DNA of 13,531 bases, taken from contig JAITHQ010000224.1 in assembly GCA_031279925.1 (NCBI GenBank), forward strand, positions 1 through 13,531, in the 5' to 3' direction. Shown here in pieces: positions 6,113 to 13,413 of the stretch (position 1 is the stretch's first letter; each line of letters opens with the position of its first letter). The translations under genes were made by a program, and so were the position numbers. Origin of the DNA: Treponema sp. (lineage in GTDB: Bacteria > Spirochaetota > Spirochaetia > Treponematales > Breznakiellaceae). Below the pieces are notes generated by a model. That model searched no databases, was not told the origin of the DNA, and was given only the letters and a program-made list of their open reading frames with translations.

Positions 6113-8215
6113 TCATTCCAGCGGAGGAAAATAGCCCGTACTGTCCCGTCCGGATCGTTCCATAAGGTACACTTCCGCTTCTACCGGAAGCCACGATCTG
6201 CCGAAATCTGTCGGCAGCCGCGACCGGTAACTTACCGTATACAAGCCCACAGGGGTAGAGGCAATATTTTCGATTACTTCCCGTATCCCCTGGGGACGGT
6301 AGAGGGGCAAGGCGCTGCCGCCGGTTTCTCTGCATAAATAACGGATTTCTTCGGAGGGAACGCCGCCGCCTACAATAACGGCGTTGAATACAATACCGTT
6401 ATTGGCAAGGTAGGCCGCCATCTCGGAAAGGCTGTACTGTTCAAAAGCCAAGCCGCCCACGCTGCCAGACCCAACGTATACCACCGATCGCTTCTTTTCA
6501 CCGGGCAAGAGGTCTGTGGCTGCCAGCCGCAGCCCCAGATCAAAACGCCAGCGGGGACTGTACGAAGCGGCGCTGCCTCTGGCGGCGGTTTCCAGGGCGT
6601 TTTCGTGCCGTTCCTTTTGGGGCTGAACGCCGGCGGAAACAAGCGAAATAATACGCCCCTGCGCTCCCAGGGTGCCGTTTATATCCCGCGCCGCCGCAGC
6701 AAGATCATCCCGCAGGGACGCCGTTAATGGCGAACGTTCCATTAACAGCGAAATATCGGCGCGGCTGGAACGGTAGGCAGGGCTCAGGAAATTTTGCTCA
6801 CTTACCGTATTCCCGCCTTCACTCAACAAGAAATTGAGTCCTTCAAGCCCAAGAATGGGCCGGCGCAGTCTGTCCTCTATCCGCAGTTCCACCGTTACCA
6901 GGGGGAACTGTTCCACATATACCCGCTCTATTTGCACAAAAAGCCCGGAGGCAAGATCGTCAAAACGTGTCAGTACCGATACCTCGCCCGCGGCGAAATT
7001 TACCGCCAAAAGGTTGCCGTTCCGGTCCATATCCGCGCCGACTATGCGGTTTTTGGGATTTCCCGCAACCCCCAGTTCGCGTACAATAGCGGAATCGGTA
7101 TCGATAAGCAAGACCCGGTTGGTATCCGCCGCAAGAAGCCTGCCGTCAGAAAGGAAACGGAGGCTTTCAGGCCCGGTAAGCCCTTCGCCGGTAAGCACTC
7201 CCAAATAGTTTCCGTTGGAGTCAAACATATAAATTTGCTTTGCCGCCGAATCCGCAGCATAAATCCTGCCGTTGCGGGCGGCAATACCGCTGGGTGAAAG
7301 AAATCCGGGAAAAAAGGCGGTTTTAAGGCCAAAGGACAGTATAAAAGCTCCATCGGGATCGAATTTGGAGATACGCTGGTTGCCGTAATCCACTACATAG
7401 AGATACCCTTCTTCATCAATAGCAAGATTTTGGGGGCCGACAAACATACCGTCTCCCAAACCCTTGGAACCGATGTAGGACTGCCAGTCCCCGTGGGAAT
7501 TGAGTACGCTTACCCGGCCTCCACGGAATTCGGAAAGGTAAAGCCGGCCATCGAGTCCCCTTACCAGATCGTAGGGGCGGTCAAAGCCATTGAGCGGACC
7601 TCGCTTGCGTTCCTTTACCACCCCGTTGACATCGATTCTTACTATCTCGTTGCTGCCGTAGGCCACTACCCACGCGGAACCATCATCCACCGGCAAAACC
7701 GCCGTAGGCTGGCGGTACAACACATAGTCCTCGTAATGGCCGGGGTAGCGGCCAGATTCGATATAACGAACATCGTCGTTTGCTACGGGCAACAGGAAAC
7801 GGCGGTTTGCCACCGTTTCGATACGGTTTACCGCAACCATTCCCGGCCCGCTGTTCCGGCCATAGGCTTCGGCGGCGGCCCGCCACTGGCGCAGAGCGAT
7901 TTCCTCCAGCCCGGAGCGGTAATAGGCTTTGCCAAGCCAATCAAGAAGAATCGCCTCGCCGGGCCTGAACGAAAGCGCCCGTTCAAAAGAAAGTATCGCT
8001 TCATTAAAGGCATAGCGATTATAGGCCTGAACGCCTATGCGGAATTCCTCGGCAGCGGTGATTGCATTGGTATCACCGCCGCCTGAGGCATAGCCGCGCC
8101 TTGAGGCTTCTGCGTCCGGTTGGCCTGGCGGGCCGCCGTCCGGCGCGGTTTGGGCCGCAAGAAAGGCCGTAAGGGAGAACAGAAACAACGCGGCGACAAG
8201 AACCCGTTTTTTCAC
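6113..8215 (-). CDS. Exported TPR / NHL beta-propeller / VWA-like protein
   Basis: This 700-residue protein has an N-terminal signal peptide (KKR, then a hydrophobic run to about 21) and no lipobox, so it is probably periplasmic. Residues 55-118 carry two TPR-like helix pairs. Residues about 165-420 form an NHL-type propeller with repeated blades such as GYLYVVDYGNQRISKFDPDG (270-289) and GRIYAADSAAKQIYMFDSNG (316-335). Residues 427-470 resemble the strand-rich lead-in of VWFA-related proteins (VELRIEDRLRRPILGLEGLNF), and 486-660 have a VWA-like layout. The metal site is degenerate: where DxSxS is expected there is MERSP (492-496). All of this suggests a protein-protein scaffold rather than an enzyme. 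The start is GTG at 8215, preceded by GGGGAGG, and overlaps the upstream TPR gene by four bases (GTGA), so translation is coupled. It is the last gene of the galK-like/surE/TPR operon. Confidence 0.85.
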   Translation of the reverse strand: MKKRVLVAALFLFSLTAFLAAQTAPDGGPPGQPDAEASRRGYASGGGDTNAITAAEEFRIGVQAYNRYAFNEAILSFERALSFRPGEAILLDWLGKAYYRSGLEEIALRQWRAAAEAYGRNSGPGMVAVNRIETVANRRFLLPVANDDVRYIESGRYPGHYEDYVLYRQPTAVLPVDDGSAWVVAYGSNEIVRIDVNGVVKERKRGPLNGFDRPYDLVRGLDGRLYLSEFRGGRVSVLNSHGDWQSYIGSKGLGDGMFVGPQNLAIDEEGYLYVVDYGNQRISKFDPDGAFILSFGLKTAFFPGFLSPSGIAARNGRIYAADSAAKQIYMFDSNGNYLGVLTGEGLTGPESLRFLSDGRLLAADTNRVLLIDTDSAIVRELGVAGNPKNRIVGADMDRNGNLLAVNFAAGEVSVLTRFDDLASGLFVQIERVYVEQFPLVTVELRIEDRLRRPILGLEGLNFLLSEGGNTVSEQNFLSPAYRSSRADISLLMERSPLTASLRDDLAAAARDINGTLGAQGRIISLVSAGVQPQKERHENALETAARGSAASYSPRWRFDLGLRLAATDLLPGEKKRSVVYVGSGSVGGLAFEQYSLSEMAAYLANNGIVFNAVIVGGGVPSEEIRYLCRETGGSALPLYRPQGIREVIENIASTPVGLYTVSYRSRLPTDFGRSWLPVEAEVYLMERSGRDSTGYFPPLE

Positions 8216-9060
8216 AGAACCTCCCCGCTGGCAATCCTGAAATGGTTCTTGATTTCCTTTTCATGGGGCGCAAGATCAAGCGCCCGGCGCAGCCAGCTAC
8301 GGGCTTCGGGCAACTCGCCGCTCTTGTAATAGGCCCATCCAAGGGAATCAAGATAGGCCGGACTCTGGGGTTTCTTGTCAACCGCCTTCCGGCACAGCCG
8401 CAGCCCCCGCATAATATCGATACCAGCGTCCGCAAGGATATAGCCCATACTGTTAAGGGCGGTGGCGTTGTTTTCATCAAGGTCCAGGGCCTTTTCGTAT
8501 AACTTAATGGCCTTCTCGTAGTGTTTCTGGATATAAGCCGCGTAAGCCAGGGTATTGTACAACTGGGCGGATTCAAAGCCGTTATGCCGCAGCCGCTTAA
8601 GTTCAAATTCGGCAAGCCCGGCGCGATTGGTAATAACGTAAATATAGGCGAGAGTCATACGGCATTGATAGGTCCGCAGCATGTCATGGCCTGCGGTAAC
8701 AACCTGCTCAAGGTACAACAGGGCCTTGTCGTAGCGTTCAAGTTTCGTATAACAGAGGCCCAGATAATAGGCTAACTCAGCGTGGTCCTCGCTTTCAAAT
8801 TGATCGGTGTTTACCAGCAGAAGTTCCTGTAAAGCTTTTTCCCACCGTTTTATGCGGAACAAGCGTATCCCTTCTTTGAGCGTTCTTTCCGCCGGGGGGG
8901 AGTCGTCTTTTTTTTCAGTACCGGACGCGATGCCGGCAGGACGGTCTTCCGTACGCCTCGCCGCGTGTTCCTCCGGTGTTTCCCTCCTGCTATACCCAGC
9001 CGTGTAAAAAAACCGCTCATTGATGACTGGTTTTTCGCCTTTGGGACGGTTTACCCCCAT
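8212..9060 (-). CDS. Cytoplasmic TPR-repeat protein
   Basis: This 282-residue protein is built of about six tetratricopeptide units, at roughly 60-93, 94-127, 131-160, 166-199, 200-232 and 234-267. The clearest has YEKAIKLYEKALDLDENNA (181-199). The first 58 residues are polar, Pro/Arg/Glu-rich and probably disordered. There is no signal peptide or membrane segment. TPR arrays bind partner peptides, and the partner may be encoded in the same operon. The ATG overlaps the surE stop by one base (TAATG), with GGAGGGG upstream inside surE. Its own stop overlaps the GTG of the NHL/VWA gene. The products of the two TPR genes are therefore likely made in fixed ratio, one inside and one outside the inner membrane. 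Function beyond scaffolding is unknown. Confidence 0.85.
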   Translation of the reverse strand: MGVNRPKGEKPVINERFFYTAGYSRRETPEEHAARRTEDRPAGIASGTEKKDDSPPAERTLKEGIRLFRIKRWEKALQELLLVNTDQFESEDHAELAYYLGLCYTKLERYDKALLYLEQVVTAGHDMLRTYQCRMTLAYIYVITNRAGLAEFELKRLRHNGFESAQLYNTLAYAAYIQKHYEKAIKLYEKALDLDENNATALNSMGYILADAGIDIMRGLRLCRKAVDKKPQSPAYLDSLGWAYYKSGELPEARSWLRRALDLAPHEKEIKNHFRIASGEVL

Positions 9061-9836
9061 TATGGTTTCCCCCTCCGTTTAACCGATTCCAGCGAAACCG
9101 GATGCACAAAAATGGCGCTCATTGAGGCCATTTTGCTGTTTACCGCATCCCAATCGGAGCCCGGCTCCGGCTCGGCGCCGATTGTTCCCGCACGGGCAAA
9201 ACAATACCGGTCCCCGTCGGGCGCCTCGTAGGTATCTATACGATCATTATAGTACCGTAAAGAGGGAAAAGCATTAACCAAGGCGGAAGGCGCTTTTGCA
9301 TTGTTGGGGATATTTACATTTATAAAGGAATCGGCCTTCCAGAACGCAGCCATTTCTTCAAGATGATCCACCGCAAAGGAAACCGCCATTTCCCAATGCC
9401 AGTCGCCGCCTTCAACAAGGGAGAGAGCCAGCGATGGGATATTGCAGAGGCTTCCCTGCCGCGCCGCCGCCGCCGTACCCGAGTACACAATGTCGGTTCC
9501 CAGATTTGCCCCCCTGTTTATGCCTGAAATAACAAGATCGGGAGGGGAAAGCTCCGCGCCGCAAGCATGTTCCGCAAGTATACTCAGTTCAGGAATTCCT
9601 CCCAACAGGGCAAGCACCACACAATCAACGGGAGTTCCCCCGCAGGACCAGGTATCCGTTTCGATCTCGATAAGTTTGCAGGGGCCGCTGAGAAATGAAA
9701 TGGAATGGGAAAACCCGGAACGGTCGGAAGAAGGGGCAATTACAAAGACCCGGTGTCCCGCTTTCCTTAGAGCGCCGGCAAGCAGCCGGATTCCCGGAGA
9801 CGCGATTCCGTCGTCATTGGTCAGCAGGATTCTCAT
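9060..9836 (-). CDS. surE: 5'/3'-nucleotidase SurE
   Basis: This is a 258-residue metal-dependent phosphatase that in this family removes phosphate from nucleoside 5'- and 3'-monophosphates and sometimes short polyphosphate. The metal-site residues are present: NDDG at 7-10 (Asp8, Asp9), Ser40 in DRSGFSHS and Asn107 in SGINRGANLG. The GTPVDC motif (67-72) and the YSGTAAAARQG helix are also typical. The start is ATG at 9836, giving the family-typical MRILLTNDDG N terminus, with AAGGTGG just upstream. An in-frame ATG at 9929 would add 31 residues unlike SurE and is rejected. It overlaps the 3' end of the galactokinase-like gene by 23 bases in another frame and shares TAATG with the TPR gene. 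There is no sign of pcm/nlpD/rpoS neighbours as in proteobacteria. Confidence 0.95.
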   Translation of the reverse strand: MRILLTNDDGIASPGIRLLAGALRKAGHRVFVIAPSSDRSGFSHSISFLSGPCKLIEIETDTWSCGGTPVDCVVLALLGGIPELSILAEHACGAELSPPDLVISGINRGANLGTDIVYSGTAAAARQGSLCNIPSLALSLVEGGDWHWEMAVSFAVDHLEEMAAFWKADSFINVNIPNNAKAPSALVNAFPSLRYYNDRIDTYEAPDGDRYCFARAGTIGAEPEPGSDWDAVNSKMASMSAIFVHPVSLESVKRRGKP

Positions 9837-11007
9837 ATGCCACCTTGTTCGGCACAATACGGCTCCCCGTTGCAAGCCGTACCTCGTAAATCGCCGGATG
9901 AAAACCGAATATCCGCTCGTAATCATCAAGCCGCTTTTTGTACTCGTTCACCGCATCGTTTCTGATTACCGTATAGGTACAGCCGCCAAAGCCCTGCCCC
10001 GTCATTCTGGAACCGATAATACCGCTGGTTTCCTGGGCCCGCTTCACCAGCCAGTCAATTTCCGGGCAGCTTACCTCGTAAAGGTCCCGCAGGCTTTCGT
10101 GGGAATGAAAAATAAGCCGGGAAAGCCCCGGCATATCCGCCTTGGTCAGGCAATCTTCGGCATCGTATACCCTGCGAATCTCTTGCACAACATGCATGCT
10201 TCTTCGGCGTATCTCCTCGGGAAGATTCCCCATAGACTCCACCAGGTCTGTGGCGGCAAATTCGCGGAAACTGGTTCGTTCGCGTTTTTGGGAAAGCAGG
10301 TCAAGACCGGTTTTGATGTCTTCCCGCCGGTTTTTTAGTTCATCCTCAACCCCTGCACGGGGCACGCGGGAATCCATTAAAAGGATTTTGTGGCGGGCAA
10401 AAGGGGATTTGATTTTCCGTACCGTAAGATCCACCTCGTCAACCAGCAAAAACTGATCCTTCCGGGCGGAAAGCCCGATAAGGTAATCAACAGGACTTGG
10501 GTCCTTTCCAAAGAGCAGGGCGTGGGTGGCGACAATCCGCTTAAGCAGTTCCCGGTCATTGATTTTGGCGTGAAAGAATCCACGCAAGGCAACCGCCGAG
10601 GCAAGCTCAATGGCTGATGAAGATGCCAGCCCTACCTGCTGGGGAATATCCCCGGCTATGGTAAAATTTAAACCTTTAACGGGAAAACCCAGTTCGGCGA
10701 AAATATGAATGGCAACTTTAATATAATTGGCCCAGCGATCTTCCCGTTTGTATTTGAGATTAATCAGGGTGGTTCGTTTCCGTTCCCCCAGATCGGCGGC
10801 AAAAAATCGAAGCGAATTATCCTTCCTGATACTCACCGCCACCCGCATCAAGCGGTCGATGGCGGCGGAAAGGTACAAACCGGCTCCCGGTTCCCCATGC
10901 TCCCCCAGGAAATGAACCCTGCCGGGGGCCTCCGCAATGACAACAGGTTCGGATCGGTCTGCGCCAAGTTCGTATTCCGTATGGTGAAGGGGACCGATAT
11001 CCAACAT
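9814..11007 (-). CDS. galK: Galactokinase-like GHMP kinase with altered sugar-binding signature
   Basis: This is a 397-residue GHMP-family small-molecule kinase, nearest in layout to galactokinase. Three family motifs are seen: EAPGRVHFLGEH (26-37), GDIPQQVGLASSSA (119-132; phosphate loop) and GSRMTGQGFGG (332-342). Asp174 in SPVDY sits where galactokinase has its catalytic Asp in MDQ. The usual GRVNLIGEHTDYN signature is altered: Asn is His32, and the HTDYN stretch reads HGEPGAG, so the sugar-contacting Asp is replaced by Glu39 or lost. The second motif has QQVGLA in place of LGAGLS. There are no galT, galE or galM genes in the window. It may act on galactose, another sugar, or a non-sugar alcohol. 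It is the first gene of a four-gene operon, with its promoter at 11082-11110 and a weak AGGT ribosome site. The tail overlaps surE by 23 bases. Confidence 0.8.
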   Translation of the reverse strand: MLDIGPLHHTEYELGADRSEPVVIAEAPGRVHFLGEHGEPGAGLYLSAAIDRLMRVAVSIRKDNSLRFFAADLGERKRTTLINLKYKREDRWANYIKVAIHIFAELGFPVKGLNFTIAGDIPQQVGLASSSAIELASAVALRGFFHAKINDRELLKRIVATHALLFGKDPSPVDYLIGLSARKDQFLLVDEVDLTVRKIKSPFARHKILLMDSRVPRAGVEDELKNRREDIKTGLDLLSQKRERTSFREFAATDLVESMGNLPEEIRRRSMHVVQEIRRVYDAEDCLTKADMPGLSRLIFHSHESLRDLYEVSCPEIDWLVKRAQETSGIIGSRMTGQGFGGCTYTVIRNDAVNEYKKRLDDYERIFGFHPAIYEVRLATGSRIVPNKVAYENPADQ

Positions 11008-11081
11008 TTATTATTGACCTCACATTTTTCTTGATGGTGGGGTTTTGCCCCAAAGGCCCCGCATTGAGCCTTCCGAAAACC

Positions 11082-11110
11082 ATTGTACAGGAAATGCCAT
11101 TTTTATTCAA
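11082..11110 (-). promoter_or_regulatory. Sigma70-type promoter of the kinase/surE/TPR/NHL operon
   Basis: On the minus strand TTGAAT (11110-11105), a 17-base spacer and TACAAT (11087-11082) form a near-consensus promoter. Transcription should start near 11075, giving a leader of about 68 bases before the kinase ATG at 11007. It is the only good promoter seen ahead of the four overlapping genes. Confidence 0.65.
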
Positions 11111-11156
11111 TAAAAAACCACATAAAAATTGAAGGAAATTGAACTGATGCAAAAAT

Positions 11157-11208
11157 AGGCTGTTATTTAGTGAGGTAACTGCAAAACACCGTTTTGCAAG
11201 GTTAGCCT
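11157..11208. repeat. Palindrome with TGCAAAAC core
   Basis: TGCAAAAC (11180-11187) and GTTTTGCA (11191-11198) form a perfect 8-base stem around ACC. Outside it, AGGCT (11157-11161) and AGCCT (11204-11208) are complementary, and AAC/GTT pair next to the core with a two-base bulge. The core shares TGCAAAAC with the hairpin at 13417-13446, suggesting one repeat family. It lies just upstream of the operon promoter. Confidence 0.5.
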
Positions 11209-11300
11209 TGCTGAATTTTTCTATAACTACGGATAAGGTCCGTGTTGTGCAAGCGGCTCAATAATTCCCATTTGTTTGGCGGCTGAAGTTTCCGAACACA

Positions 11301-11918
11301 TTAATGAATAAAATTCGTCCATGCTCGTTTCTTGCCGGGCGGCAATGGAATTTCCTTTTTTCCCAGGGCCAGGGTTTTGAGGAGCCAGGCCATGTTCCTG
11401 CCGGAATTTTCCATAATAAACCGGCCCTCCAGGTCTTCTTCCATCTCCTCCCGGCTGTTGCCGTGGATAACCCCCCAATAGACCGAAGGAACAACTACCG
11501 CCCGCGACAGGTTCAGGTAACTGTGTAACTGGTGAAATGCGCTGACTCCCCCGGAACGGCGGCAGGAAACCAGCGCGGATGCGGCCTTGAATTCAAGATT
11601 CAGCCCGGCAAAGAACAGCCGGTCCAGAAAACATTTAAAAGCGCCGGCAATACTCCCGTAATACACCGGCGAGCCGATGATAATCCCGTCCGCCTCGTTA
11701 ACCATTTCTCTGGCGCGGTTAACCAAGTCGCCGTCAAACACGCAACGGCCCAATTCCCTGCATTTCTGGCAGTCAATACATCCCTTTAGGGTACTCGCCC
11801 CGGCCTGGACAATTTCAATTGCAATTCCCTCGCTTGCAAGCTCGCCGGCCATGATCTCGATGCCGCTCTGGATTACCCCGTCTGAATGCGGACTCCCGTT
11901 AAAAGCAATGACTTTCAT
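11301..11918 (-). CDS. FMN-dependent NAD(P)H reductase / iron-sulfur flavoprotein-like
   Basis: This is a 205-residue cytoplasmic flavodoxin-fold reductase. The FMN phosphate region is at 7-16 (NGSPHSDGVI) and the isoalloxazine loop is GSPVYYGSIAG (82-92). It also carries GCIDCQKCRELGRC, with Cys47, Cys50, Cys53 and Cys59. This pattern is known from iron-sulfur flavoproteins and related quinone/azo/nitro reductases, where it can bind a [4Fe-4S] cluster; the exact spacing here is compact and not proof of a cluster. The end (KKRAWTNFIH) fits the family C terminus, so the protein is complete. GGAGGT sits three bases before the ATG. A weak promoter (TTGTCA at 11967-11962, 17 bases, then TACCTT) and a TTGTGTACAA near-palindrome (11932-11941) lie upstream and could be a redox-regulator site, but this is a guess. 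Confidence 0.88.
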   Translation of the reverse strand: MKVIAFNGSPHSDGVIQSGIEIMAGELASEGIAIEIVQAGASTLKGCIDCQKCRELGRCVFDGDLVNRAREMVNEADGIIIGSPVYYGSIAGAFKCFLDRLFFAGLNLEFKAASALVSCRRSGGVSAFHQLHSYLNLSRAVVVPSVYWGVIHGNSREEMEEDLEGRFIMENSGRNMAWLLKTLALGKKEIPLPPGKKRAWTNFIH

Positions 11919-11998
11919 AGTACCTCCCTATTGTGTACAAGGTAATCCAAAAATCAGGCCATGACAATAAGGCTGTCCGCAAAAAGGCAAAAACCCGC

Positions 11999-12133
11999 TT
12001 AGAGCCTGTTCAAAATCTGGGATTTTGGCGTTGCAAACGCCAAAATTCTACCTTGCAGGCTCAAAAAGAGCCCGAAAATCGGGATTTTTGCGGTTTATTA
12101 ACCTCAAAAATCCACAATTTGAACAGGCTCTTA
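11999..12133. mobile_element. MITE-like palindromic element with TTA target duplication
   Basis: The element spans about 12002-12130 and is bounded by AGAGCCTGTTCAAA (12001-12014) and its perfect inverse TTTGAACAGGCTCT (12118-12131). Weaker matching continues inward to about 30 bases (GTGGATTTTT against CTGGGATTTT). TTA flanks both ends (11999-12001 and 12131-12133), consistent with a 3-base target duplication, though the terminal A/T makes the boundary ambiguous. Inside are three hairpins: ATTTTGGCGTT/AACGCCAAAAT (12022-12032/12036-12046), GGCTC/GAGCC (12058-12062/12068-12072), and CCCGA/TCGGG just after. It has no coding capacity, so it would need a transposase from elsewhere. It lies 16 bases after the permease stop. 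Confidence 0.7.
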
Positions 12134-12146
12134 TGCGTCCAATCCT

Positions 12147-13022
12147 TCATCTCCCGGAGTGTTTCCCCATAAGCGATGAAAACACAACTGCGCCGGTAAT
12201 CACGCCGCCGCCGGCTATTACCGAAAGGGCTGGCCGTTCGCCGGTTACCAGCAGCACCCAGACGGGATTCAGCACCGGTTCAACTGTGGCGGTAAGCATG
12301 GCCTGGACTGCGGGAACCCTCCGAATACCAAAGGCAAAGAGGGCCGACGCCGCGCCTATCTGAAAAATTCCCATGAAAAGAATGCTCACCACATTGCCCG
12401 CGCTTATCGAGGGCGGATACAGAAAGAAAAAGGGAATTGAAAAAAGGATCGTGGTAATATGGGCGCTGATCATTATGCCGGCAGGACTGCCGTCTTTCTG
12501 CATCCGCATAAGCACAGAGTTTGCCCCAAAGGTAAGACCGGAAACCAGAGCGATAAGATCGCCCAAAAGCGATCCCGCCGCAAGGCCGCTTCTGAATACA
12601 AGGAACATGCCCAGGCTTACCAGAGCAAGGGCCGTCCACTGCTCCCAATGGGGCTTTTCCCGCAGAAAGAACCAGCCAAGAAGCGCCGCCCAAACCGGCG
12701 CGGTATATTGCAACAGAATGGCATTGGCGGAAGCGGTAAGTTTATTGGCGGTAACAAACAGAATCATCGTTGCGGCATAACAAAGGCCGGAACAAACAAT
12801 GACCGGCAAGGTTCCCCTGCCGCTGTTCCGTACCGGTGAACAGCGGCGGAGCGCCAGCAAGAAAAAAGCGGCCAACAAGCTCCGGCTTCCGGCTATCAGG
12901 ACAGGATGCCAGTTTACCAGCTTGATAAAAAGGCCGCTGGTACTCCATAGCACCGCGCAGAGGAGAATCGCCCCCTGACTGGCCCATCGATGTTCTTTAT
13001 GTATTGGATTCTGGGCGATCAT
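12147..13022 (-). CDS. EamA/DMT-family membrane transporter
   Basis: This 291-residue inner-membrane permease of the drug/metabolite transporter superfamily has about ten hydrophobic helices arranged as two EamA repeats (about 17-145 and 155-285). The first helix pair contains the typical LLCAVLWSTSGLFIKLV (21-37) followed by a helix with GSRSLLAAFFLLALRR. Between the repeats comes LREKPHWEQWTALALVSLGMFLV, the classic end of the first EamA unit. Family members export amino acids, nucleobases or other metabolites; the substrate cannot be told. An in-frame TAA lies four codons upstream of the ATG at 13022, so this or a later codon must be the start. No ribosome binding site is visible, which may mean coupling to the small membrane-protein gene ending 34 bases upstream. 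The MITE lies just downstream and may end the transcript. Confidence 0.88.
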   Translation of the reverse strand: MIAQNPIHKEHRWASQGAILLCAVLWSTSGLFIKLVNWHPVLIAGSRSLLAAFFLLALRRCSPVRNSGRGTLPVIVCSGLCYAATMILFVTANKLTASANAILLQYTAPVWAALLGWFFLREKPHWEQWTALALVSLGMFLVFRSGLAAGSLLGDLIALVSGLTFGANSVLMRMQKDGSPAGIMISAHITTILFSIPFFFLYPPSISAGNVVSILFMGIFQIGAASALFAFGIRRVPAVQAMLTATVEPVLNPVWVLLVTGERPALSVIAGGGVITGAVVFSSLMGKHSGR

Positions 13023-13056
13023 GCAATAATTTTAATAGCTTCGTCACGGTTCAGAT

Positions 13057-13320
13057 TCATAACTTTATGTGCGGTAGCACAAGAATAGCTAATACAATCG
13101 TGATACCTAGCATGATAGCAAGCATTATCAAAAGCTCCTTTTTGGTACTACCTTCTATCCATGATAAGTCAATTGGCCTCCCCCCGCCCATATGACCGCT
13201 TCCTTGATAGCCCCGTTGTGACCGCATCGCGTCAGTGTTTGACAACAGACAGTCCATATCATATTGACTGCTTACCCGGTCAAAATCATGCCGGGTACTT
13301 ATCGCCGTCCGGCTTACCAC
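13057..13320 (-). CDS. Small single-helix membrane protein, possibly 5'-frameshifted
   Basis: This is an 87-residue frame opening with GTG at 13320. I do not recognise a family. It has a soluble polar N-terminal part, a Gly-rich stretch (GYQGSGHMGGG, 37-47), an acidic/Lys segment, then one hydrophobic helix at about 64-83 (LIMLAIMLGITIVLAILVLP) and a short tail (HIKL), so it is a tail-anchored-type protein. The GTG has only AGGAAG far upstream (12 bases). A better start signal, GGAGGG plus ATG at 13352, lies upstream in another frame that stops at 13314. Either a single-base change has broken the 5' end, or the 12-codon frame is a coupled leader. An in-frame TAG upstream excludes a longer intact version. 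The permease gene follows 34 bases downstream. Confidence 0.55.
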   Translation of the reverse strand: MVSRTAISTRHDFDRVSSQYDMDCLLSNTDAMRSQRGYQGSGHMGGGRPIDLSWIEGSTKKELLIMLAIMLGITIVLAILVLPHIKL

Positions 13321-13352
13321 ATTCCCGACATACTTCCTAAGTGACTAAGCAT
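13314..13352 (-). CDS. 12-codon ORF with strong ribosome site, overlapping the small membrane-protein gene
   Basis: ATG at 13352 is preceded, after 6 bases, by GGAGGG (13364-13359). The frame reads MLSHLGSMSGMW and stops at TAA (13316-13314), overlapping the GTG-started frame at 13320 by seven bases. The strong start signal suggests this is the true N terminus of the membrane protein before a frameshift near 13317-13325; a leader peptide is the alternative. Confidence 0.4.
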   Translation of the reverse strand: MLSHLGSMSGMW

Positions 13353-13413
13353 CTAATTCCCTCCTATGTTGTTCACATAACGAAAACCAAAATTGTTTTT
13401 CTTCGTAAAATGA

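Larger units (their letters stand above)
11008..11300. other. Intergenic region: operon promoter, leader and palindrome
   Basis: These 293 bases between the reductase gene and the kinase operon carry the operon promoter (11082-11110), a transcribed leader of about 68 bases and a palindromic element (11157-11208). In the leader TGGGG (11038-11042) and CCCCA (11048-11052) form a small hairpin, and GGCCCC (11056-11061) offers an alternative partner for the GGGG. At 11228-11242, ACGGA/TCCGT form a 5-base stem but without a T-tract. No gene was seen. Confidence 0.5.

Noticed and set aside
7430..8086. 218-codon plus-strand frame opposite the NHL/VWA gene
   Set aside because: Antisense to a gene with clear signal peptide, TPR and NHL repeats; its own translation has no recognisable domain.
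9837..9929. Longer N terminus for SurE
   Set aside because: The extra 31 residues lie inside the kinase coding region and do not resemble SurE, while the ATG at 9836 gives the family start with AAGGTGG before it.
9442..10338. 298-codon plus-strand frame opposite surE and the kinase gene
   Set aside because: It spans the antisense of two genes with strong family motifs; the protein has no domain and no ribosome site was found.
11227..11494. Alternative minus-strand frames of 78-83 codons overlapping the reductase 3' end
   Set aside because: The reductase frame ends with a family-typical C terminus; the alternative frames show no similarity to a known protein or a start signal.
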